Under the pieces are notes generated by a model, which made no database searches, had not been told where the DNA came from, and saw nothing but the letters and a program-made list of their open reading frames with translations. Positions 35,116-47,824 of a stretch of DNA of 64,000 nucleotides are shown piece after piece; position 1 is the first letter of the stretch, and each line of letters begins with the position of its first letter. A program made the position numbers and the translations under genes. The stretch spans positions 1 to 64,000 of the forward strand of contig NW_026570317.1 in NCBI RefSeq assembly GCF_019649055.1. Reading direction: 5' to 3'. The stretch is from Paramacrobiotus metropolitanus (Eukaryota; Tardigrada; Eutardigrada; Parachela; Macrobiotidae).

Positions 35116-36896
35116 ATGACCACGCAACGGCATATTGTTATCAGCGAGCAAACTGATCAGAAGATAGCGCACTTCACACTGAAATGGACCTTCGACCACT
35201 TCGCCTCGTACCGCAACGACGCCATCACATGGTACAACAGCGGCATCACCATGGCCGAACTGGGGTTTGATGAGCCCATGCAGGGACGTTGGTGTATTGG
35301 CATAAAACCTTGCCATACAGTTGCGGACTGGGTGTGGCCAGCGGAAAGTCGTTTCCTGGGAATCGCGCTGGGTTTCGTCGACAGTACGGGTGAAGTTGCA
35401 TACAACGGCCCACGTCAACTGCACGCCGAATTCCACGTCCGGTGAGATTCTTTTAGCAGTAGTGGAACGTTAAAAAGTATGTGTTTCCTAGTTGAATTTG
35501 CCATCAACCTGGAAATGAACTGCTGCTGTTCATTCAGATATCGTACATTAGACAACAGACATACAACCACTTTCCTAGCACTGCATAGTGTAACCGAACG
35601 TGCAACAAGTCGTTCGAGGAAAAATAATAAAAAATAAATTTGACAAGATAATTAGCTTTGGCCCAATAACAGTTTAGACAGTCTTTTTTCTTTTGAACCG
35701 TTAACTTAAACGTTACACGACAAAGCCAGTTTTTTCCTTTTGTTACTCAAAGAACCGGTTTTTGTCCCATATAATCCACTTACTCTCACATGCGTAAAAT
35801 ACATTGTACAGCAAAACAAAGAATGCTTCGTCTGCATTTTAACAGGAAGTATGCTTTCGCAGAAATCTGTTTATTTCAAGTTAACTGGTAGTAAATTTTT
35901 CGGACTTCTAGACAGCTTGCTGCTACAGCATATAGTATCTGCTGATCTCAAGTTATTAAGCAAAACAACCAATACCGCAATGACCACGTAATAATTAAAA
36001 CAGTAACCGAAACGAAAATCGTCTTAAAATGGAGCGCGTTAATTCGGGTTCACAAGTCGGTCAGCTGCGTAACAGTTTACGACAATACTTACCACAACAG
36101 GATAGGCAGTTACCTAATTAATTATCATTGTAGTTTAACTACCGGCGAAGGCTCGACACTACTCCACGAGCAGCATGACGCAGCCGTATTCTTGAGAGGG
36201 CAGAATGTCTGGCGTAACGATTGCTTCATACGACAAGATCGCCTGCTGGGCACACGTTGGCGCGCCGGTCTCATCCGCGACAACTTGATCACGGTCGTAA
36301 TGGACATTAAGATGCATGACCAGCCCCACGTCATCCGCATTCCAGAGCTGGCGGTTACTTCGCTGTGCACCAAGGCCTTCCTGCAGCGCCAGCGCGAATG
36401 CTGGCAGTCCGAACAGCATCGGGATCTGGCGGATTTTGTCCTGCGCGCCAACGACGGTACCGTCTTCCGGACGCATCGCTTTCTGCTGGCGGCGCATTCG
36501 CCGGTCTTTGCCGCCATGTTTACACACGATTTCCAAGAGAAGCAGAATTGCGGCTGTGAAATGGCCGATATGGATAGGGAGTGTGTCGAAGTCCTGCTGG
36601 CGTACGTCTACGCGTGCGATGTTTCCAAGGTCACCGTGGATAACGCTGAGAAGATCCTGATCATGGCGGATAAATATGAGATTATGGATCTGCGCGGAGT
36701 ATGTGAAAACATCTTGGCGAGTAATGTCCTGGCGCAGAATGCCGACCACTTTCTGGAATTGGCTAGTCAACGGCAACTTCCTGTACTGCAGCATGCAGCT
36801 GGAAAAGCCGCTGGCCACGCATCATCACTGCAGCAAGCGAAAGAGAAAAAACGTGCTAATCGGTTGAGATCGCTGTTTCGTCATTCTTCTGCTTAG
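35116..36896 (+). CDS. MATH-BTB protein, 362 aa, two exons
   Basis: Exons 35116-35441 and 36134-36896, phase 2 at a GT-AG intron of 692 bases. The first 165 or so residues form a MATH domain (FTLKWTFDHFASYRND, GRWCIGIKPC, FLGIALGF, then GLIRDNLITVVMDIKM). Residues about 190-300 form a BTB/POZ domain (DFVLRANDGTVFRTHRFLLA, SPVFAAMF, ECVEVLLAYVY, ILIMADKYEI). This is the layout of SPOP and of nematode BATH proteins, adaptors that bind CUL3 through BTB and substrates through MATH. The C-terminus is basic. The exon border and phase are the same as in the minus-strand paralogue at 48.3-50.3 kb. Start at ATG 35116, after an in-frame break. Substrate unknown. Confidence 0.9.
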
Positions 36897-36899
36897 CGT

Positions 36900-37899
36900 A
36901 CCACTGCAACTTCAAAATTTTGTACTACTACTTATAATTATCAATTTATCATTATATCAATCTTTTTTGCCATTAATATGCAACTATGCTACCAACTTCC
37001 TCACATTTAAATACCTTATCTCGCAATTGGAAGATTTATTTTCTTTCTCTTGTCAAGCGATAACACAGTTTTCTTTTTTTTAACGCTTACTGCACAGTAG
37101 TTTGCAAATCGTACGAAGTACCAGTCCAATAACATCCGTCTCACAGAACATCGAGCTCGAGTGTCTAACCAAAGTCCTAGTGAACTTTTCAAGATGTTAT
37201 CAATCAACTAATTACCCAACTTTCTGGTTGAACAACCTGCCAGGCTTTTGCAAACTGTTACTGGCTGCTTTTTACCGTGCTTCTTCCAGCTAACAGTTGT
37301 TCAAGTTCCTCCACAAACGTTGTAGGTCACTTTGAATGACAGTCCAGTCCCGCCAATACATGTCGAAAACTCAATCCGCTGTGCATTCTCTGTCATCATC
37401 TTGGGAAGCAGCGTCACGGGATGTCTCATTTTTCCCAAAAATTCTGGCACGCCGTCAAAATTATTCGGCCAGATGACATCTTATTTTAATTCTCATCCTG
37501 GAATAGAACTTAGTAATGCCGCTGAGTGATATCTTTCTAACCTTCGGCCGGCGCTGGTACTTCCGTCGGGAAATGTGATAAACGAACAGAACGTATTCTT
37601 CGCACACATTTGTTTGCTCTTTTCGAATATACGAACTCTGCGCTGCCGAACGATATATAGATATCAAAGCTTTACCTTCTGTGTCGCCTTGAGAAGAAGA
37701 CACATGAATTTTGTGTACTGCATCTTCTTTTTCTTAATTACAGTATTACAAATGTACGATGTAAAGGATTACAATAGGATATGCAACCAGCGAAATTGCG
37801 CACAATTTGGTGTAACACAGTTCGCTCGCCTTCGTGGGGGCTAATGCAATTTGCGTAAGAAGGTAGATGTGCGGTATTAATAGTTCGTAATCACTGCTC
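36900..37899. other. intergenic DNA, no gene recognised
   Basis: AT-rich. No ORF with coding composition. No repeats beyond homopolymers. Confidence 0.4.
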
Positions 37900-39012
37900 A
37901 TCATGTGACCGTAGCATCATATTGTAGAATCCACCACTTAGAAATCTCACATGCGCTTGTACCTTGTGCCGATCTATCATCTATCCAAACATACTGTGTG
38001 TGATGCAAACAGCGTGAGCTGCATCGATCGGCTACGGAGCACCAGCTTTTCCAATTACGCACGTGGAGCATGGTATGCTGACATACTATCGTGTGTGCGC
38101 CCCATCTAAATCTTGTCATTACGCATATCACCGTGGACTGTGAAAGAGTCCAGGACGGTAGCCCAGACTGACAGGACTCCGTGGAGTGTAATACGTGACG
38201 TTTAAAGGAAGAAATGCACAACGCACGATACCCAGTCTACGTAGTACACTTTATTAACGTTCTCTATCGTGAAAAACCAACACACTGACGTTCAATGCTC
38301 GGTGAGCTAACGTCTACCAGAATTCTCACATATAAACTGCACGGCGCATAGTGAACACAGTGAACAGCAGCCGTCAGCCAATCAGAAGAGAGCCACGCCA
38401 CAGACGGCAATTCCATGGGGAATCCCCAGTGCGTAGTGCAACGAAGCACTCCCCCAACTCCAGTAGCGTCACTAAGGTGGACGCAAGGGAGCCATCGCCT
38501 CACACGCAGTTGGATGAGTTGTTTTATACGATGGAAGCCGTGTTTCTTGTCATAGAGCCGAGATATTAATATAATTTGATGTGAACGCAGGCTTCCGACT
38601 AAAAACAATTTCTGCAGGAACGCGAGCTGGCATTTAAATATTGTACTTCTACTGCTTTTTTCATGGCATAAAAGAGTAAACCTTGTTAATACTGCTTCTC
38701 CAATCTGGTTTTGCTTCCTTAGTTGCTATGATCTGTATTTGGCACATGCGTTCTGCATTAAATTTTAGTATTATGATTTCTATGTACAGGAAATCCATTA
38801 AGAAAACTGTTTAACCTTGGCAATTTCGTCATGGTAAATTTAACGGTGATAATGAATATCTACTGGGATATTTCCAGGACATCAATTCCGGCTCGGTATT
38901 TGTTGGTATTGAATGCGAGCACAAAGTCCCGCAATGTTTCTCCGCTTTCCTTGCAGCGCTTGTGGCATCATGACAAACCCCAGCTTATAAGTTCTATAAC
39001 ATATTACAACGA
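37900..39012 (+). repeat. duplicate of the upstream region of gene D, with an insertion
   Basis: Segments around 37920-38130 and 38560-39010 match 44290-44500 and 44520-45010 in the same order and orientation (for example CTGCATCGATCG, GCTTTTCCRATT, GAGCCGAGAT, GCAGGYTTCCGACTA). About 410 bases between roughly 38130 and 38545 have no counterpart in the other copy, so they are an insertion here or a loss there. The second half is a decayed copy of exon 1 of gene D. Confidence 0.7.
38815..39012 (+). pseudogene. decayed fragment of an exon 1 of the gene D type
   Basis: It encodes, across at least one frameshift, pieces such as LGN...MVNLT, GDNEYLLGYFQDINS and LWHHDKPQL, which correspond to gene D residues LGNTVLVNLT, ADEYLLGYLQDIN and VWHHDKPSL. 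The frame breaks near 38850 and again before 38960, and there is no downstream F-box exon of this copy. It lies just upstream of gene C. Confidence 0.75.
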
Positions 39013-39077
39013 CAGAACAAGCTAATCTCCTTCGTTTGGTTTATTCCTAGCGTTTGAATCTATTCTCTACTGACACT

Positions 39078-41554
39078 ATGAACGCGACATCGCTGTATTT
39101 TCGGCAGCTTTTCTCTAATACCCGCTTGCTGAACTACGGGAATACTGTGCTGGTGCAGCGCTACAACGGTCAGTGGTTGGGATACGTTCAAGATATTGAC
39201 GGCGATTACTTCTTCATTGATTTCGACGCAAGCACAGTCAACGCTCAGTGGATCCATTCCAGCCGCTTGTGGCCGCATCATTTCCTGTACCGACCGCATG
39301 ACGGAACGCGAGAAGACGAGTTGGTTCACGTAGCACTGCGCGAGGCCGATGGTGGTCCAATGGTTTTTCGTGAGGCCACCGTTGTTGAGGATGGAAACGA
39401 TGAATTCTACACTGTAAAGACTGGGGAAATACTGTAAATTCAACGTCTAAGGCCAGCCATATCGTGATGCGGAATCATATGACTGATGAGTTGCCGCAGC
39501 CTGACGATGGTGAAAGTTTCTTTGGGCGGACCACGGGGTTCCTGTACAAGAAATATGTTATCGACTTTCCCGCAGCGAATTTGTTGACCGAGATGGATTT
39601 TATCGTGCCGTTTCTGGCTCGCACCTGCCACCTGTCGTGGGAATGGTGTGATGGAGAGTGCGAATCGGAGTGTCAGTTTGAGTATTTCATTTCAGAGGAT
39701 GAAGTGACTTTTTATTGCACGGGACTGCACGCGCTGAGCGGTGAGGGCTATGTAATGGAACTCGGCTTTCGAGTGTTCGCCCGGCTGGGATCCGATACGG
39801 TAACTTTCATTTGCGCTGAAATGAACGTGGACGAAGAGGGACGGAGTATGTTCTGGACTGAAGACGCCCTGAAGAAAGCTTGCGAATATTATTTCGGAAA
39901 CAGGATGACGGAACCGCTTGTTAGCATGGTCACAACTCCGTGCGATAGAAACCAGTTTGGTAAGCGTAAAGCTGAGTTCATAGTCATAATGGACTGTTCG
40001 TTCTGTAATAAATCACTGGTACCATAGCTTACTGAAAGAAGCAATAAAAATCATTATTATGCTGCAGATATGGAAGAGTTTTCGATTAGGGCGCTTTCGC
40101 ATCCAGTCATCGGTTGTATTCTGTGCTGTCTCGATTTAGATTCCCAGTTTCGAGCAAGCAGGTAAATTTCAGCAAGTTTGACCTATCGGCAAGCTTTGCA
40201 GTCTAGTAGATTATTGGCTAAGAATATTTTGCCGCAGTAAGAACAATATGCGGCACTATAGCTGGTTGGCTAAGCTGTTCGTCACTTGGTAACCCATTTT
40301 GTTACAGATCGCGATTCCATAGTAAAGCAATTGAATATAAGCTGTTACTATTTTTGCTATCTAAGCTGTTTTCGTTGCAAGTTGCAGTGTTTCGTCAGTC
40401 GTTTACTTAGTAGGATTATGACCTTTCGCGGGAGTTTGTTTTCTGATCTTTGCATTGGTCATTGTCAGAGTGTGTGCGCTGTGGAGAATACTGTATCGCC
40501 ATTACGTAAACAACCGGCACATACTCATCGATCTGAGCGCGGCATGCGGCAACCAACCACAGAACAGCGACTTGTTGGTTCAGTACCATGACTGTCTCAT
40601 GTATAAACTGGTCAACTTGCTACAGCGCATCCTCTCAAAGCAAACCCATACCCTAGCGCTTACGGATAATCAGAAAAGTCGCCGCCAGTCGGCGCTTGTC
40701 CTGAAAGAGATTATGTCGGCGATTAATACATTTGCACAAGCCAAGAAAATTCGTTTGCCCCGCCTCATTGTGAAAAACTGTCGATATAGCGAAACGAGCC
40801 CTTTGCATTCCTTCCTGGCCATCAAACACTGTTCCCACGCGAACCGTTTCGAATGTGCCTCGCTGTCGCAGTTGATGAGCGTTTGCGATCAACTGATGCT
40901 GATTAATTTTGACGCATCGTCAGCACTCGTTGGATCAGCGGAGCTAACGCTCCTCACAGGAGACGAAACAAATCTGCCGGAATTTGAGCGAGCGTTCTGG
41001 CGGGAGTTTCCTCCAGATGACTTCAGAATATGCATTCCGTTTCTGCAGTTCAAATCCACGGAAACGCCCGCGGAACAATGTCGTATGCTGCTGGCAGCGG
41101 CCAACGATCGCTGTCCGATCGTCAGTCCGCGTGTTAACAGAAAGGTCGCAGCCATTCATGCGCGCTGGGTCCACAGGTTGAATTATCCGGAACAGTGGGC
41201 CCGTATTCGAATTTTCCTGAAACTGTAAGGGACACTTCTGGAAGAATGGCTCAACAGTCATTCAAATTGTTTTTGAATTGTACTTAAATTATACTTAAAT
41301 TTAAGTTTATTCTTAAATTGTTTTTAAATTGTATTTTAAATAGGGTTATCATGTAAATTTGTCTTGAAATAATATTGGTATTTTTTTATTCAGTATTTAT
41401 AATTGTATTTGGATTTCATAATAGGTTTAACTGCCTTCGCCTGAATGACAACGTTCAACGGTGGGACGCGTTGGATCTCCGAGAACTTAACATTGGTTTG
41501 TTGACTAATGTGACTTACGCTGTCCTGAATGCGTGCTACGAAGACTTATTCTGA
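39078..41554 (+). pseudogene. gene C: Agenet-like / F-box gene with a one-base frameshift in exon 1
   Basis: Exons 39078-39959, 40068-40161, 40469-41224 and 41425-41554, splice phases as in gene A. The codons of exons 2-4 are clean: F-box ALSHPVIGCILCCLDLDSQF then RVCALWRIL, and terminal exon ending CYEDLF. Exon 1 reads well to FYTV (about 39415), then shifts by one base and hits TAA at 39435-39437; after that the family reading resumes in another frame (SHIVMRNHM). Total exon length is one base short of a multiple of three. A triplet (one W of QWW) is also missing near 39175. Either the gene is newly broken or this is a sequencing error. A 38-base GT-AG interval (about 39414-39451) would also restore the frame, but that is too short for a normal intron. 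Confidence 0.75.
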
Positions 41555-43060
41555 CAGGAACACAACCATCGACTTAAACTCAGTGACCAGTGATATCTAT
41601 GTACTAAAATTATTTTGTTCGCTTATTTCGGCGCTAAATTGATGAATTCTTCTGCCGACCGATTCAAAGCAAAGCAGTTTTTGATACATAGAGTTTGATA
41701 TTTTTCTGTTTTCGTCGTAATCGTCGCTTAAATTACTACAACGCTAATTTTTGAGGAATACGTCATCGAAACGGATGATAAATTTTGGCTGAATAGCCAG
41801 CAATGCCGTACACGGAACTAAAGTTGCAGTTTTCTTCAGAATTTAAAATTAATTTTAAAATGTTTGAATTGCATTTTAAATTGAAGAAGACTGATAGAGC
41901 GGTGGTTCGGTGTAAGAGAAATCATCATAATTATTATTGCGCGATAGGGTTTGAAGGCGACCAGTACCGTACACAGTGCGATTTTTGGTACAGTTTAATA
42001 CATAAACTTTCTAAAAACATCCTTTCAGCTATAACTCCCTAACCGCGCGCAAAAAAACAGTTTCACGGCCAACTTAACAAATCATTCGCTTGCACAATGT
42101 TACGATGGAGGCAAAAAAGATTATGTAGCACGCAAAATCGAAATTTTTCGTGCGGGATTATGAATTTTGTACTATGTGCCGGTTCGGTTCCCTTTTGAAA
42201 AGAAGCATTAAATTTATACTACTCTGTAGGTAGACTATTATAATCTTGATAGTGGTGTACAGTACTTGTAGCCACGTTCGGCAAGAAAAAACTTTTATAA
42301 CTCCCTGGACCCACTTGTTCTGCTCTCTGTAACTTTGAAGGCCGAAGATTATCCATACATAACAAAACTGATGGTAATAACTTAATAGTAATTAATGTCA
42401 TATTAATTTAACATTAACGCTGCCCGGTATTAATTTAATATCGCGCTGCATTTGCATGTTAATGCTACTTGTTCTAATTAAACGCTGGATCAGGCAAGAC
42501 GCTAAAGTAATTTTTTGCATTCCTGTAACGAAGTTTCTAATATAAATTATAATAATTATAATTTATATTTAAAGACTTCATAGTATAATTATTACACAAT
42601 ACTCACCAAAAATTTATCGCATAACTCCGCTGCATAATTATTTATTATCGATGCACAATGCACATGTATGAAACGTGCTTCTGTTTTTGGTAAGCGATAC
42701 ACAAGTGGTGAATCACGACACGCATTCTCGTGGTCAACACTCAACAAAGTCTGCCCGCAGGCCACCACACTGGCACAAGCACATAACAATTCCACCGAAT
42801 TTCCGCGCCGAACGCAACAACAGCTCCGCTAACTCACGCTTTATATGGTATGCTTTTGTCGTTGGTAGCCGTAAACACCTTGTTTGGGTAGATCCCCGCT
42901 TGACACACTTACGAAACAGCAGACAAATAATGGAACTGTTCGTGAAATATATATAAGGAGACCCACCGACATTAATACTTATCAAACGAGCCTTACAGTT
43001 TCTAAACGCGTATCTTCCGCAAAGCTGCACGATCAATCTCTCCTCCCTTTCGTCGCAACC
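41555..43060. other. intergenic DNA between gene C and the secreted-protein gene
   Basis: AT-rich, no supported gene. The last 120 bases contain the TATA box of the next gene. Confidence 0.5.
42948..42957 (+). promoter_or_regulatory. TATA box of the secreted-protein gene
   Basis: TATATATAAG lies 104-113 bases before the ATG at 43061, which leaves room for a 5' UTR of about 80 bases. The spacing is usual for a TATA promoter, suggesting a strongly or specifically expressed gene. Confidence 0.6.
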
Positions 43061-43801
43061 ATGAAGTGCATCCTGGTGACCCTTCTCTTGGTAGCCTGTG
43101 TCAGCGCAAACGTCATCCGTGAACGCCGACAACTGACCGGTGGCAGCGCCAGCTGCACCGCTGCCCAGCAAGCTCAGTGCGGTAAGTTTCATCCATACGT
43201 TAAAAATAATATAGTGTTTTGTGATACACATTTTGTGTTGTGACAAACGTGCAGCGTGTAGTTTTAACTAACCAAGTTAGCAACAGAAAAAGTCTAAACC
43301 GTTTAAAAATTGGAGAAGGGTCTCGTAAAAATGTAGAAAATCAAAATTATTAATAATTTTACTATTTCCCATGGAAGTTCTAATAAATCTCACGGGAAAA
43401 AACGTGAGTGGCTTGGAGCGAAATCCGACACATTTATAAATTCCGCTTTGATTCTAGCATTGCACTATTTTGGTCCTTACTCTCGTGAACTTGAAATATG
43501 TGGTCAAAAGCGTAATAATTTACTATTTTTATTTAAAATTTTCTGGTGCCATCGCCATGCTATCGAGTTCCCTCGTACTAATATTGATTGGTACGTATTT
43601 ACAGGTCTTGCCCAGTGTCAGAACAACAATAACCAGAATACCCAGGTGATCACCGGCGGTAACCAGGGTGGTTCGCCCCTGATCAGCCTGATCCCCGTCA
43701 ACGCCCTTAACGGAGCCGGTGTTCAGGTGCCCGTCAATGCCAACATCTGCCCACCGGTTTCCGTCTGCAATGTCTGTTTGGGTGCTAACGTCCTCGGCTA
43801 A
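43061..43801 (+). CDS. small secreted cysteine-containing protein, 105 aa, two exons
   Basis: Exons 43061-43181 and 43605-43801, GT-AG, phase 1. The protein begins MKCILVTLLLVACVSA, a clear signal peptide, followed by RERR, a possible furin-type processing site. The mature part is about 82 residues, rich in N, Q, G and V, with six cysteines: two in CTAAQQAQC, one soon after (AQCQ), and three near the end (NICPPVSVCNVC). Codon use is strongly biased to C-ending codons, as in highly expressed genes, and a TATA box lies upstream. I do not recognise the family. Possible roles are a cuticle, mucus or other extracellular matrix protein, or a defence peptide; all are guesses. Confidence 0.75.
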
Positions 43802-44792
43802 AACCGTGTTGCCTGGAACTCTTTCTGATTTTGTAAAAAGGTCATCAGGGACTGCTTACAGATATCAGTGTTCATAATATTTATGAGCGCTGTTGAAAAC
43901 ATCGTCATGCTTTTCGATCGTGTCGGACAGTCGACAATTGTTGATTTGTTGAACTGATGCAATATAAAGAAAAAAAATGGAATTAAAATTAAAAGAACTC
44001 TCTTGGATGGCAATACGTTGTGGATCTTCTGTGAACTACACCAAAATCCTTGCAAACAACATTCACAAACACGAAAGCGCACACGCGGATACTTAAACAA
44101 ATTAACGAGTCCCAATCATGTCGTCGCGTCGGTGCAGTTTAAGCGGTAGCCGAACATTCGCTCTGCCTGTTTGCATTGGTGTTGGTGTTCTGTTTTTCAA
44201 TGCCGCCTGCAGAAGTGCGCCAACTCGAGTAACTCAGTTCTCACGCCTTAGGTCTGTGGAGTTTTATTAATAACATACCGGTAACATATTTTAATACTAG
44301 AATGATTCATCCACCATTTTAGAAACCGCATATGCGTTTGAACCGGTCTATCCAGCTGCGTGAAATTCATACAGTGTGAACTGCATCGATCGACAAGCAC
44401 AAGCTTTTCCGATTGTAAAAGCGGAGCAAGGCATGCTCATGTACTCTCTGCACCCCATCGGCTTCTAGTCATACCGCAGTTTTATGGGTACGGTGCATAT
44501 TGTGTTTTCCGTGATGCACGGAGCCGAGATGCTGATATGATCGATTTTTCTATGAATGCAGGTTTCCGACTATAAACGTTTTCTGTAGAAGTGGAGCTGG
44601 TATGTGAACGTTGCTGTTCGACTGCTTTTTTTCATTAAGATAAGATTAAATTCTAAATCTTCGCATTAATGCTGTTTTAACTGGCTCCGCTTTCCCATTT
44701 GCTATATTAACACATGCGCCTTGGTGCATGCAGTAAGCAAAAAAATCCATTGTTAACGGAGCAGAAATTGATTTAAAAATTGGTATTCAGCC
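43802..44792. other. intergenic DNA upstream of gene D
   Basis: Bases 44290-44780 share homology with 37920-38810 (see the duplicated region). No gene is seen. Confidence 0.6.
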
Positions 44793-47700
44793 ATGACTTC
44801 GTATTTTTCTTGTGGCGTCCGGCGTGGTCAGTTCAACTTGGGCAATACCGTTCTGGTGAATTTAACCCGTGCTGACGAATATCTGCTGGGATATCTCCAG
44901 GACATCAATGCCGACCAGGTGTTCATTGATTTCGACAGCGAGCGCATCGCACCGCAGTGGGTCCCGATGCAGCGCGTCTGGCATCACGATAAACCGAGCC
45001 TTATAGCGGAACTTCCCTGTGACGTCCATGTGGCCGTCCGTCGGGAAGCGGGCGGACCGTACATCTTCGGCCCGGCAAAGTTACTGTGCAGTTGCAGTTC
45101 TTACGACCAGTTTCTCTGTTGCGTGTCGTTGGAGCATGCTTCTTCTACGTCCGAGAAACCCAGCATTCGTATCGTGCATTCTTGGCAGCTTATTCACAGA
45201 CTGCCCAGTAATTGGCGACCGGACAGAATTTGCCGGTTGCCTATAAAAAAAGTGGTGTATGGTTCCGACCAGCCACATTCAATCAGGGATATCCAAGAAC
45301 GGCATATTGAGCGGATACTGGATGTGGGATTTCGCCACGGGAATCGCCCACGGGATCAGGGTCGTGATCGCGTATTCGTTCGGGTTACGGCAAAGAAATT
45401 TATGTTCCTGATTATGCGTATTCAGTGCTGTTGTCCGTCTAGTAAGACTCGGGAATGCCTGCAGTCCAGCTGTTGGTTGACAAGCACCACGAGAAAAGTT
45501 GCCGCCGGGATTGAGCACTGTTTGTATAATCTTTCGCGTAGGCTTAACCAGACGCATATGCTCAACCTGTGCTACGGTCAACGGCAACCGGTCATCCGTG
45601 TTTTACCTCCGCCTTCTGCCGGTAAGGATCAACGCGCTCGTTCACCGTACGCAGAGCTCCATAGTATCTTTTGACAATTTGAAACCTCTTTAATTGAAGG
45701 AGAGGAAGTACTGTAATATAGAAAAGCACACGGAAGGCGAACAAAATGCCCATATAGGTTATGAACCAAAATCTGCTGGTGCTGCTTCCTTCTGTATGTT
45801 GCCGATATGACATTTGGTACCAGGGATATCGCTCACAACGGTCTGATACTAATGGAATTTGGTGTCTTCTTTCATTTCAGGGAAAAAGGAGCTTGCACTT
45901 TTTAATCTACTGCCGGAGATTCTGTCCATAGTCATCTGTTACTTGGATATTGTTTCACAAGGAAAATTAAAACGGTATGTCGCACGTTTCGATTCAGAAC
46001 GTGGTCGGGATTACAACGCACCAACGAAATTTGAATACTCTTGAGTTTTGAACAACAAAAAGCAATCTTAAGTGTTGGTAAGCTCTAAAAAAATGTACGA
46101 GCCTGCTTATCGGTTACTGGCTTGCTTTTCGATTTGATTTTTTAATGCTCCGTTGTCCTCAACTTGCCAAAAGAAATTGCAGTTATAGGAAGTTCTAATT
46201 TGTTTAAATTTTATTATGTGGAAAACGGAATGCGACCGATCCAGTTACTGTGATTCGTAGTGTATACTTCGTAGTGATTCGTAGTGATTCGTAGTGTGAT
46301 TCGTAGTGCATGTATTGTATATTTCTAATTTGAAAAAAGTAGTGATCTTTATGCTTTGGAATGTACGTGCAACGTTTTCGCCATGAAACGTTTTCATTTA
46401 TGTTCACTTTTTTTTGTCAAGAAATTTTTACAAATGGAACCCATATGTAGGGTTAAATATAAATATGCAAGCGTAATTCAGTGACCAAACTTTTTCATTT
46501 GAAAAAAAGCCGACGTCCAACAAAAGGTGAAGCATGTGTATCACGACCCTTCCAGTTTGCTTGTAGTCGTAGATATTCTTTTTGCTCTAAGCATCCGCCA
46601 GATGTGCTGGGAATTGCATAAAAAATACTAAGTTCTGTAAAAGCGTTCCCTTCCTACAGAGTGTGCAGTGTATGGAACGCTGTAATTTGTGACCGGGCAT
46701 TTTCCACCTGCATTACAATTGATTTCTCCACACTTAGTCGACAGATACTACGGCGCGCGGAGACAGAAGGCTACCATATCGCACTCCTGCTCCATCGATT
46801 TGTTAATGCTAAAACAAAAACGTTAGCATTAATAAACATGGATTACCGGACGGAATGCAATAATCCCGTTATTTCGCTCGTTGCCAATTGGCTCATTATA
46901 GCAAGGATTATTCTCCCTCTGATTATTGTCAAGAATTGCCGGATAACTATTGTAAAAGCACCGTATGGAATATACACCGACTACACTTTGGGTCTCGCCA
47001 GAAGCGAACAGCGAAAGATCGATTTTCGGCCGCTCCAACTGAAACAAGCCTGCCGCCGTGTGGTAGTACTGAATGCAGAGATAAACTGCGGGGCATGGAC
47101 AGGCGTGGTATTCCCACATCGAGCGCGAAAGCGTATTAAACTGAAGGAGTGGACCAACCTAATTATTTCGGTACCGAAGCTGCAGTTTCGTCAGAGCCAG
47201 AGCGATGCGGATGTCATTATGCAGTTGAAACATGCGCTGGAGCGAAACTGCTATGGGGTTACTCCTTTCGTAAAGAATCGAATCAAGGCAGTGCACGCCG
47301 GCTGGGTCAGACAGTACCCGTATCATGGAACCTATCCTGCAAATGAATGGTATGGACTCCACGAACTGCTGAAGCTGTAAGTTGCTTAAGTTTGTTTGGG
47401 TTAGCTTTCGTAAACCAAGGAAACGCCTGAAACGTTTTCTGAACGGATATTCAAAAACCGGTTGTGTCTTGCGGCCAGATTTGCCATCGGCTTTAGCGCT
47501 GACTTTCTGATCCGCTGCCCTACTTGCTAGCTTTTGGATGGGAATTGAATAATGTTTTAAATTGTACTTATGGGGTAGTAAATTAATATTATGGTGACTA
47601 ATGGGATTTTTTGTTGCAGCTTTGGTGCCTATTCAACAGCGTCAGGTGTGGAATTTTGTAACGATTCGGATCATCAGGACTATGCAGAATTTTTTAGAGG

Positions 47701-47824
47701 CTTAGATTTGAGGGATTTCGAAAAACTTCCCATGGGAAATATCGTATATACGATACTTGCGTGCGGTCACCTTCGGCTTTTCCGACGCATAAATGGATAT
47801 CATCCTCCCCTTTTAATCTTTTGA
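44793..47824 (+). CDS. gene D: divergent Agenet-like / F-box protein, 614 aa
   Basis: Exons 44793-45621, 45881-45974, 46660-47376 and 47620-47824; phases 1, 2, 2 as in gene A, and total length divisible by three. Exon 1 starts MTSYFSCGVRRGQF and has the first Agenet-like segment (NTVLVNLTRADEYLLGYLQD, then FIDFD, then VWHHDKP) and a second (VHVAVRREAGGPYIF). The third block is poorly conserved and cysteine-rich. Exon 2 plus exon 3 give an F-box (NLLPEILSIVICYLDIVSQG, then RVCSVWNAV). The terminal exon is longer than in the other copies (68 residues against about 41) and diverged. It is the most distant of the five copies. The intact frame over four exons despite strong divergence suggests it is under selection. 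Confidence 0.75.
46250..46312 (+). repeat. short GATTCGTAGT tandem repeat in intron 2 of gene D
   Basis: About five imperfect copies of (T)GATTCGTAGTG in the intron between the F-box exon and exon 3. Confidence 0.8.

Noticed and set aside
36159-36818. 219-codon minus-strand ORF
   Set aside because: Shadow of the BTB exon of the plus-strand gene at 36134-36896.
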